This document shows positions 1-7,200 of a stretch of DNA of 10,494 bases, one piece after another. Source of the stretch: an uncultured Lysobacteraceae bacterium (GTDB taxonomy: Bacteria; Pseudomonadota; Gammaproteobacteria; Xanthomonadales; Rhodanobacteraceae); the NCBI GenBank assembly GCA_946480705.1, contig CAMLLF010000074.1, positions 1-10,494 of the forward strand. The letters are read 5' to 3'. A program made the position numbers and the translations under genes. The notes beneath the pieces are model-generated. The model saw nothing but the letters and a program-made list of their open reading frames with translations, had not been told where the DNA came from and did no database searches. Positions within the stretch are counted from its first letter, which is position 1; each line of letters opens with the position of its first letter.

Positions 1-56
1 CGCTCATTTCTGGACTGCGCGCTTCGGCAGTGGGCGAGGAAAGAGTACGTGAAGCA

Positions 57-97
57 AGAAACGAGTAAAGGCTACGAAGCCGCTTTCACTCGTTTCT
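57..97. repeat. Long imperfect palindrome just past the sigma-factor gene
   Basis: Arms AGAAACGAGT (57-66) and ACTCGTTTCT (88-97) are perfect 10-bp complements. Inside them AAAGGC (67-72) pairs with GCC (79-81) and TTT (84-86) around the bulged bases 82-83, leaving a 6-base loop TACGAA and one bulged base at 87, so about 16 bp of stem in total. A further related CTCGTTTC copy follows at 109-116. It begins 25 bases beyond the stop codon of the sigma-factor gene, so on the minus strand it could end or stabilise that transcript, but no T-run follows it. A dispersed intergenic repeat is equally possible. Positions 1-121 hold no gene that I can support. Confidence 0.55.
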
Positions 98-121
98 CAC
101 TCCGCCACGCTCGTTTCCCGT

Positions 122-709
122 TCACTCCTTTGCATCCCGCGGCGCAAGCTGGTCGAGCAGCCAGGCCTTGGCGAAGCGCCAGTGGCGCACGACCGTCGCG
201 CGCGAGACGCCGCTGGCGAGCGCGATTTCCTCGGTGGTCAGGCCCGAGAAGAATTTGAGTTCGACCATGCGCGCGCAGTCGCGGTCGACTTCCTCGAGCC
301 GGTTCAGTGCCTCGTGCACGGCGATCCAGTCGGTGCGCAGGTCGATGAGCTCGTCGGCGGCATGGTTCTCGGCGCGGTCGAGCTCGACGAACGGCAGTCC
401 GCCGCCGCGCTTCTCGCTGCCGCGCGCGCGCAGGTAGTCGACGACGAGATTGCGGATCGCTCGCGCGGCGACGGCGAAGAAGTGTGCGCGGTTCTGGTAG
501 TCGACGCCGTCGCCGCGGGCGAGCCGCGCATAGGCTTCGTTGACGAGTTCGGTCGCGCTCAGCGTGGGATCGCCGCCGGAACGGCGCAGGCGCATCTGGG
601 CGAGTTCGCGCAGCAGCGGATAGACCGCCGTCATCAGCGCGTTCTCGGCGTCGCGGTCGCCTTCGCGCCAGCGCGCGAGCAGCGCCGTGATGTCGACGGC
701 CTCGCTCAC
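122..709 (-). CDS. ECF-type RNA polymerase sigma factor, TIGR02999/Sigma70_ECF family
   Basis: A 195-residue extracytoplasmic-function sigma factor, predicted to direct RNA polymerase to a small regulon. Region 2 spans about residues 10-97, with the subgroup hallmarks LRELAQMRLRR, TELVNEAYARL, NRAHFFAVAARAIRNLVVDYLRAR. Region 4 spans about 125-187, with the helix-turn-helix GLTTEEIALASGVSRATV and then the RHWRFAKAWL recognition helix. There is no region 1 or 3 and no membrane segment. The start is GTG at 709, preceded by GAAGG (718-722) at 8-base spacing. It lies 55 bases downstream of the GH17-GT2 gene on the same strand, so co-transcription is possible. In Xanthomonadales this family often precedes a Ser/Thr protein kinase gene; that position falls outside the window. 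No anti-sigma factor gene is visible. Family assignment is firm; target promoters are unknown. Confidence 0.93.
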   Translation of the reverse strand: MSEAVDITALLARWREGDRDAENALMTAVYPLLRELAQMRLRRSGGDPTLSATELVNEAYARLARGDGVDYQNRAHFFAVAARAIRNLVVDYLRARGSEKRGGGLPFVELDRAENHAADELIDLRTDWIAVHEALNRLEEVDRDCARMVELKFFSGLTTEEIALASGVSRATVVRHWRFAKAWLLDQLAPRDAKE

Positions 710-723
710 GCGCGCCGCCTTCG

Positions 724-754
724 CGCGGACGCGGGTCGCCCCGGATCGTCCGCG
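724..754. repeat. Intercistronic hairpin between glycosyltransferase and sigma-factor genes
   Basis: CGCGGACG (724-731) pairs with CGTCCGCG (747-754), and inside CGGG (732-735) pairs with CCCG (740-743) around a TCGC loop, with a 3-base bulge at 744-746. It occupies most of the 55-base gap and ends one base from the GAAGG ribosome-binding site of the sigma-factor gene. No T-run follows on the minus strand, so it is more likely an mRNA processing, stability or translation-control element than a full terminator. GC-rich DNA forms such stems by chance fairly often. Confidence 0.45.
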
Positions 755-764
755 GCGCCGCGCA

Positions 765-3353
765 TCAGCCGGCCTTTTCGCCCGACTGGTGCGCGATCCA
801 GGCGCCGATCAGCGCCGACACGTAGGGGATGGCCTGCGCGCCGAGAATGATCATCCACAGTTCGCCTTCGGTGTACTGGAAGCCGAAGGCGACCATCATG
901 CCGACGATCGCGCAGATCAGCGCGACGAACATCAGCAGCTCCTCGCGCACCGAGCTGAACGCGCTCGGCCGCCCGGACAGGCGCCGGCTCTTCGCGGTGC
1001 GGACGAACTCGCCTTTCTTCTTGATCAGGCCCATGAAGATGCCGCGTGCGATCGCGTGGCTCAGCGCCATGCTCGCGATCGAGGCCATGATCGTGTCCTT
1101 CCACGAGCACGGTACGCGCACGCGGTACAGCGCGATGCCGAACACGGCCTTGGAAATGAAGAAGCCCATGATCGGCACGAGGAACAGCTGCAGCGGCAGA
1201 TTGAAGTACTTCGGCAGCGACAGCATCAGCGCGGTCCAGAACAGCGCCATCATCGTGAACACGAGATGCAGCGCGTCGGCGAACCAGCTGAACCAGCCGG
1301 TCAGGAAATGGAAGCGCTGGCCCGCGCTCAGCGGCCCCTTGCGCGTGAGCCAGCTCCAGCGGCCCTTGAGGATCTGCATCGCGCCGAAGGCCCAGCGGTA
1401 GCGCTGCGACTTGTAGGCGGTAAAGTCGGCCGGGGTCAGGCCGCGGCCCATGATCTCGTCGACGTAGACGAGTTCGAGGCCTTCCTGCATGAGGCGCAGG
1501 CCGAGTTCGGCGTCCTCGCAGATCGTCCATTCCGACCAGTTGCCGGTGCGCTCGAGCACGTCGCGCCGGACCATGGTCATGGTGCCGTGCTGGATGATCG
1601 CGTTGCGCTCGTTGCGATGGTGCATGCCGATGCGGAAGAAGCCGTCGTATTCCCAGTTGGTCATGCGGCGGAAGTCGTTGTGCTCCCAGTCGCGGTGCGC
1701 CTGCGGACACTGTACGACGGCAACTTTGGGATTGTGGAAATATCCCGTCAGCGCCTTGAGCCAGTCGGCGCGGACCGCGTAGTCGGCGTCGACCGCGGCG
1801 ATGACTTCCGCGCGCGGATCGGTTTCGGTCAGGCCGAAGTTCAGCGCGCCGGCCTTGAAGCCGGGCCACGGATTCAGATGGAAGAAGCGGAATTTCGGAC
1901 CGAGCTTCGCGCAGTGTTCCTCGACCGGTTTCCAGACCGCCTCGTTCTTCGTGTTGTTGTCGAGCACGAGCACTTCGAAGTTCTCGTAGTCGAGCGCGGC
2001 CAGCGAATCGAGCGTCAGGATCACCATCTCGGGCGGCTCGTTGCAGCAGGCGAGATGGATCGACACGAACGGCTGGCGCTCGTCGGGCGCCGGCGTCAGC
2101 AGGCCGAAGCCGCGCAGCCAGCTGCGCCGCCAGATGACTTCGGTGAACTCGAACGCGTTGATCAGCAGGATGCCGATGATCGCGAGCTGCGCGGGCATCA
2201 GCACGCCGAGCATGGCCCAGTCGATCGGATCGAGATAGAACGTGTAGGGCACCGTCGTCGACCAGACGAGCACGCCGGCGGACAGCTGGATGAGGCCGAG
2301 GAAGAACAGCCGGCCTGCGACGCGGAAGCGCGTGAACGCCCAGGCGAACCAGATCATCGGAAACAGCGCGAGCCCCGATGCCGCGAGTGCCTTCCACGGC
2401 CAGCTCGGGTCTTCGATGACCGGGCCGACCATCGAGAACTTCGGATTGCGGTCGGCGCCGAACACGCCCCAGTAGGCTTCGGCGCGGCCGCCGATTTCCT
2501 CTTTCCAGGGCTGGTCGAACGCTTCCATGATGTAGTAGTCGAGGCCCTGGTCGCGCGCGACGTTCAGCCATTCGCGGATGAAGTGCGCCTCGTCGGCGAG
2601 CGTCGGATCGGCGAACTGCTTGCGGTCGCCGTAGCTCGGCCAGCCGATTTCGCCGATGACGATCTTCTTGTGCGGATACAGCCGGCGCAGCTCGTTGTAG
2701 TTGCCGAGCGCGAAACCGATCGCATCCTTGCGCGGCACGCCTTCCCAGTACGGCAGCAGGTGCAACGTGATGAAGTCGACGTGCTCGACGAGCTCGGGAT
2801 ACTTGAGCCAGATGTGGATCGGTTCGGCGGTCGAGACCGGCTGGCGGATCTGCGCGCGCGCGCGATCGAGGTAGTCGATCATCTGGTCGATCTTCAGATC
2901 GTCGCGCAGCATGGACTCGTTGCCGATCATGACGCGATCGATGTTCGGCCAGCGCCGCGCGGCGCTGATGACGGCTTCGAGCTCGATCTCGTTGTGCTCC
3001 ATGCGCCGGTCGAGCCAGGCGCCGGCGAGCACGTCGAGGCCGAGATCGCGCGCGAGTCGCGGGATCGCTGCACTTTCGAGCGAGGAATACGTGCGCACGC
3101 GCTTGGCGTGTTTCGCGATGATGCGCAGGTCCGACGCGAGTTCGTCCTCGTTCGGATAGTTGCTGTGCAGCGGACTCTGGTAGCGCTGGAACGCGTTGAA
3201 GGCGAAGCCTTCGATCTTGCCTTCCCAGTTCGGGATCTGCGCAGGCCGGTTGATGTAGGCCCACAGCGCGATGTTGAGCGCCGCAACGATCAGGGCGAGG
3301 AGGACGGCACTCCACAGCGATTTCTGGACCACGACGGGCTGTGGATTGCTCAA
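765..3353 (-). CDS. Membrane-bound GH17-GT2 fusion, NdvB-like beta-1,3-glucan synthase/transglycosylase
   Basis: 862 residues from a TTG start. Order: one N-terminal membrane helix (about 11-33), a periplasmic GH17 domain (about 45-310), three helices (about 323-402), a cytoplasmic GT2 domain (about 425-665), then five or so C-terminal helices (about 680-855). GH17 keeps both catalytic glutamates, E146 in IGNES and E235 in IGEIGWPS. GT2 keeps D465, the D522-A-D524 metal site, E613-D614 and the Q650-R-Y-R-W motif of processive synthases. The architecture is that of Pseudomonas NdvB-type enzymes, which make beta-1,3-glucans from UDP-glucose at the inner membrane and use GH17 domains as transglycosylases; substrate here is inferred. 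The TTG at 3353 is chosen because GAGG lies 6 bases upstream; an ATG at 3407 would add 18 residues but lacks a ribosome-binding site and sits inside the likely promoter. The TVP38 gene is upstream and the ECF sigma gene downstream. Confidence 0.9.
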   Translation of the reverse strand: MSNPQPVVVQKSLWSAVLLALIVAALNIALWAYINRPAQIPNWEGKIEGFAFNAFQRYQSPLHSNYPNEDELASDLRIIAKHAKRVRTYSSLESAAIPRLARDLGLDVLAGAWLDRRMEHNEIELEAVISAARRWPNIDRVMIGNESMLRDDLKIDQMIDYLDRARAQIRQPVSTAEPIHIWLKYPELVEHVDFITLHLLPYWEGVPRKDAIGFALGNYNELRRLYPHKKIVIGEIGWPSYGDRKQFADPTLADEAHFIREWLNVARDQGLDYYIMEAFDQPWKEEIGGRAEAYWGVFGADRNPKFSMVGPVIEDPSWPWKALAASGLALFPMIWFAWAFTRFRVAGRLFFLGLIQLSAGVLVWSTTVPYTFYLDPIDWAMLGVLMPAQLAIIGILLINAFEFTEVIWRRSWLRGFGLLTPAPDERQPFVSIHLACCNEPPEMVILTLDSLAALDYENFEVLVLDNNTKNEAVWKPVEEHCAKLGPKFRFFHLNPWPGFKAGALNFGLTETDPRAEVIAAVDADYAVRADWLKALTGYFHNPKVAVVQCPQAHRDWEHNDFRRMTNWEYDGFFRIGMHHRNERNAIIQHGTMTMVRRDVLERTGNWSEWTICEDAELGLRLMQEGLELVYVDEIMGRGLTPADFTAYKSQRYRWAFGAMQILKGRWSWLTRKGPLSAGQRFHFLTGWFSWFADALHLVFTMMALFWTALMLSLPKYFNLPLQLFLVPIMGFFISKAVFGIALYRVRVPCSWKDTIMASIASMALSHAIARGIFMGLIKKKGEFVRTAKSRRLSGRPSAFSSVREELLMFVALICAIVGMMVAFGFQYTEGELWMIILGAQAIPYVSALIGAWIAHQSGEKAG

Positions 3354-3395
3354 GACAAACCTCGGTAAAGAGCAGCGGAACGCAAAGTGGCGCGC

Positions 3396-3425
3396 AGGAT
3401 AGCCCATGCGCGAATCGGGTCACAA
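3396..3425 (-). promoter_or_regulatory. Candidate sigma-70 promoter of the GH17-GT2 gene
   Basis: On the minus strand TTGTGA (3420-3425) and TATCCT (3396-3401) are separated by 18 bases, each matching four of six consensus positions. Transcription would start near 3388, giving a leader of about 35 bases before the TTG codon at 3353. The promoter overlaps the upstream ATG at 3407, which argues against that ATG. This is a reading by eye and other elements are possible. Confidence 0.4.
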
Positions 3426-3466
3426 CGCAGGCGCGGCGCGGGTTGCGGCACGCACTTGCGTACGCT

Positions 3467-4189
3467 TCACGGCGGCGGAGTGCCGGCCGGCGGTGCGTTC
3501 GGCTTGCGTCGGCGATTGATCAGGATCGGCAGCAGGGCGAGCAGCGCCATCGCGAACATCGGCGCGATGAACCAGGGGTCGGCGAGCAGGTGGCGGTCGA
3601 GCGTGCCGTCGGCGGCGAGGTTCTTCGCGAGGCCCGCGCCGACCATGCTTTCCATCGTCGTCGTCAGCGTGCCGCCGACGCCGGTCGCGAGCAGGAACAG
3701 CCACGGCGGGCAGCGCAGCCAGGCCAGCGCGACGGTGACGCCGCCGAACGGAAACACCGGCACGAGACGTAAAAAAAACGTATAGCTCAGCGGGTGCCCG
3801 TGATAGCCCTGGCGCAGCCGTTCGACGAGCGCCGGCGCCGGACCGACCTTGTCGCCGCCGAACGCGAAGCGGCTCGCGCCGTAGAGGACGGCGGCGCCGA
3901 GGAATACGCCGATCGACGACAGCGCCGTGCCGAGCGCCGCGCCGAACAGCATGCCGCCGGCGAGGATCAGCACGACGGCACCCGGAATGCCGGTGGAAAC
4001 CGCCGCGGTGACGATGCCGATGTGAATCAGCGCGGAGAGCAGCGGGTGCGCGGCGATCTGCAGCTGCAGTTCGTCGCGCTCGGCGACGATGCCGGCCGGG
4101 CCGAAGCGGTCGAGCACGCCCGACGCGAACAGGCCGACGCCGACGAGGACGAGCAACAGCAGCGGAAGCAGCGAACGTAGACGATTCAT
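3467..4189 (-). CDS. TVP38/TMEM64 family (DedA superfamily, SNARE_assoc) inner-membrane protein
   Basis: A 240-residue polytopic membrane protein. Hydrophobic segments lie near residues 6-26, 50-78, 80-106, 135-157, 160-185 and 207-225. The family signature is clear: IPGAVVLILAGGMLFG (68-83), then FFLRLVPVFPFGG (138-150), the re-entrant-loop motif of the SNARE_assoc/VTT domain. Members act in bacterial inner membranes; relatives in the superfamily are lipid scramblases or undecaprenyl-phosphate carriers, and the exact role of this one is unknown. The C-terminus is a short basic and proline-rich tail, RRRKP then PPAGTPPP. The ATG start has no convincing ribosome-binding site and lies only 42 bases past the terminator of the preceding gene. 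The stop is 113 bases before the GH17-GT2 start. An 8-base T run encodes part of the FFLRL motif and includes a TTA codon, rare in such DNA. Confidence 0.9.
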   Translation of the reverse strand: MNRLRSLLPLLLLVLVGVGLFASGVLDRFGPAGIVAERDELQLQIAAHPLLSALIHIGIVTAAVSTGIPGAVVLILAGGMLFGAALGTALSSIGVFLGAAVLYGASRFAFGGDKVGPAPALVERLRQGYHGHPLSYTFFLRLVPVFPFGGVTVALAWLRCPPWLFLLATGVGGTLTTTMESMVGAGLAKNLAADGTLDRHLLADPWFIAPMFAMALLALLPILINRRRKPNAPPAGTPPP

Positions 4190-4231
4190 GGCGGGGCAGG
4201 GCTGGGCCGGCGCGGCGGCCGCCGACGCCGC

Positions 4232-4260
4232 AAAAAAATGGGGCCGGATGACCGGCCCCA
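4232..4260 (-). terminator. Rho-independent terminator of the secreted nuclease gene
   Basis: On the minus strand a perfect 9-bp stem (TGGGGCCGG at 4252-4260 as read on that strand, paired with CCGGCCCCA ending at 4239) closes a 4-base TCAT loop and runs straight into seven T residues (4232-4238). It begins 30 bases after the nuclease stop codon. The run of T lies only on the minus-strand side, so it works in that direction. It should separate nuclease transcription from the TVP38 gene downstream. Confidence 0.93.
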
Positions 4261-4290
4261 GGTGTGAAGCTCCGTGCGCAGTCTAGCCGA

Positions 4291-7200
4291 TCACGGTGCC
4301 GGCTCGAAGCCGTTGCCGAAAATGCGGTCGGTCGCGAGCACGACGACGAGACCGTCGTGATCGGACGCGCCGATCGCGATGTTCGGGCAGCCCGGCGGCA
4401 CGGTGGCCGGCGGCGTCGGCGTCACGTTGCACAGGCGCTCCCATTCGTTCGGTCCGTCGTTGTCGGCGCGGCCGTAGTCGAAGCCGGCGAACATGGCCTT
4501 CGCGGTCGCGCTGAGCAGGGCATGGTCGAGCGACTGCTGGGTCGGCACGTCGCGTGTGTTGAAGCCCTGGACCTGACCGAAGTTTTCGGTGAACAGGAAC
4601 GAATAGCGCTCGTCCTCCGGCACCGACATCACCGCGTTCCAGAGTTTCGGCGTGACGACGGTGTTGCCGGTGTAGTCGAGCAGATTGGCCGCGTCGTCGT
4701 AGGTGCCTTCCATCATGCCGAGCATATGCGTCCAGCCGTCGCTGAACTGGTAGTCGTTGAAGTCGCCGACGACGGTCAGCACGCGGCCCGGATGAGCGAG
4801 CTGGAATGCCTGGATCTGCTCGGCGTGGTACTTGCCCTGGTTGAAGCGCTTGAGGCGGTTGCGGTCGACATCGGCCTGCACGCAGCTCGCGCCGCCGGTC
4901 TGGTCGACGCAGCTGCGTGATTTGGGATGCACGACCATGACCGCGAACGGCAGGTTGCCGTTGGCCGTGAAGGTGGCTTCGAGCAGCAGCGGCGGACGAT
5001 CGTGCAGCAGCGCGGTCGAGCTGCCGGTCGGATCGTTCCAGGTCTGCGTCTTGCCGAGCTGCGTCGTCGCGGTGATCGCGACGCGGTCGCTGCGCACGAG
5101 GAAGCCGACGTCGATGCCGCCGATGTCGTTGCCTTCTTCGAGGCGCGCCGTGTAGGCAACGCCGCTGTCGGCCTGGATCTTCGTCGCGAGCGCCTGCAGC
5201 ACGGCCAGGTTCTCGACTTCCACGACGCCGAGCACATCCGGCAGGCGCAGCACGTCGTTCACGTACTTCGACAGGCGCGCGACCTTGTAGTTGAAGCCGT
5301 CGGTCGTCGGCGTCGGCGCGAGGCAGGGATCGGCGCCGGTGCCGTTGTTGGTCGTGTCGCAGAAGCGCAGCATGTTGAACGCGCCGATGCGCAGGTCCGT
5401 CGAGCCGTGCGATTCGCGCACGGCACGCGGAACCGGCGCGGCCTGCGTCGCGGTGAATTCAGTCGCCCACAGCTCGTAGTCGCCGAAGTCGTAGCCGAGC
5501 ACGCCCGTGGCGCTGAAGCGCGTGCCGCCGGTGATCGGCGTGTCCTGCGGCACCGCGCCGAAATAGTCCGCATCGAGTTCGAACATTTCCGGATTGCCGT
5601 CCCACTGGCCCGCGGCCATGTTGCCGGCGGTCGGCACCAGCGGATACAGCAGGCCGGGTTCGCGCACGCCGCGGCGGCCGTTCGCGGTGATGAACACTTC
5701 GGCATAGGTTTCCGTCGCCGGCGAACCAAAGCGCTGGTTGCCCGTGTTGACCATGCCGTCGGCGATGTGCACGCGCATGAACTCGAAGCACTCGTAGTTG
5801 CTGCCGCTGGTCAGGCAGGTCGGCGTTGCCGGGTGCGGCGAGGGCACGCTGTCGTTGAACTCGACCGGCGTCGGCAGCGGGTTGCCGCCGCTGACGAACG
5901 TGACGGTGGCCGAGCCGATCTCGGTCAGGCCGTTGAATTCGAGCGCCGTGCCCGAGACGTTGACCATGTCGCCGACCTGCACGGTCGGCGCCGTGCTCGT
6001 GAACACATAGATGCCTTCGGACGTGTTCGGGTTGTTGTCGGCGCGCACGTCGGGGGCCTGCATCGTGAAGCCCTGCGGGCCCTTGCCGGTCACGATGTTG
6101 TTGACCGTGAGCACGGTCTGGCTGACCAGCGGGCCGGCCAGGCCGTCGCCCTGGATGTCGTGGATTTCCACGGCGTCGTCGTTCGTGATCGTGCCGGTTG
6201 CCGTCGCCGTTCCCAGCGTCGCGTTGACCGGCGCGCTGATCGTCACGGTGAAGGTCTCGTTCGCTTCGGCGACGGTATCGCCGTTGACGGTGACGCTGAG
6301 CGTGCCGCTGGTCTGGCCGGCGGCGACACTGCCGCTGCCGTTGACGATCGCGACGAAATCGCTGCCGCCGCCGGCCGTGCCGTCGGTGGTGTTGACCGTG
6401 AACGTGGTGCCGCCGGCCGGCGCGGGCGCCGTGAGCGTCAGCGGGAAGTTCAGCAGAATCGTACTGGAATGACCTTCGACGACGCTCGCATTGCCGATGC
6501 TGAGCGCCGGGAACGCGTCGTCGTTCGTGATCGTGCCGGTGCCCTGGCCGTCGGCGATCTGCGTGCCCGGCGGAGGCGTGCCGAGGTTGACGAAGAACTG
6601 TTCGTCCGATTCGACGTTCGTGTCGCCGTTGACGGTGATGTCGACCGTCGCGCTGGTCTGGCCTTCGAGGATCGTGACCGTGCCGCTCGCGCCGACGTAG
6701 TCGTTGTCGGCGGTCGTCGCGGTGTCGTTGGCCGTGCCGAACGGCACGGCGATGCCGCCCGGACCGGCGGCGAGGCTCGAGCTGATCGTGAACTGCGCGG
6801 CGACCGTGGCGCTGTTGCCTTCGGTGACCGTGACGTCGCTGATCGAGAGCTGCGGCAGCACGGCGTCGTCGTTGTTGATCGTGCCGACGCCCTGTCCGTC
6901 ATTGACGGTCGCGCCCGTCACGTTCGTCACGTTGACGAAGAACTGTTCGTTCGATTCGATGGTCGAGTCACCGTTGACGGTGACGTCGAACGTGTAGCTG
7001 GTGCCGGTTGCCGCGATGGTCTGCGCGGTCAGCGTCTTCTGCACGTAGTCGGAATCGGCCGCCGTGGCCGTGTCGTCGGCGGTCGCGATGTCGAAAGTGA
7101 CACCGCCGGCCGGCGCAGGACCGCTGAGGCTCACCGTGAAGCTCGCCGTCGTCGTGCCGGCGGCCGGGCCTTCGCCGACGGTGACGTCGCTGATCGACAG

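Noticed and set aside
687..3368. An uninterrupted 893-codon frame on the plus strand, and a 905-codon minus-strand frame over 706-3423.
   Set aside because: Both overlap the GH17-GT2 gene entirely; their translations are dominated by Arg, Ala, Asp and His with no domain. Long stop-free shadow frames are expected in GC-rich coding DNA.
4214..4223. GGCGGCCGCC palindrome before the TVP38 gene.
   Set aside because: A short all-GC palindrome is expected by chance at this composition and nothing else marks it as a site.
4291..4323. A LPXTG- or PEP-CTERM-type sorting signal at the nuclease C-terminus.
   Set aside because: There is no hydrophobic helix or basic tail; only a short IFGNGFE segment ends the protein.
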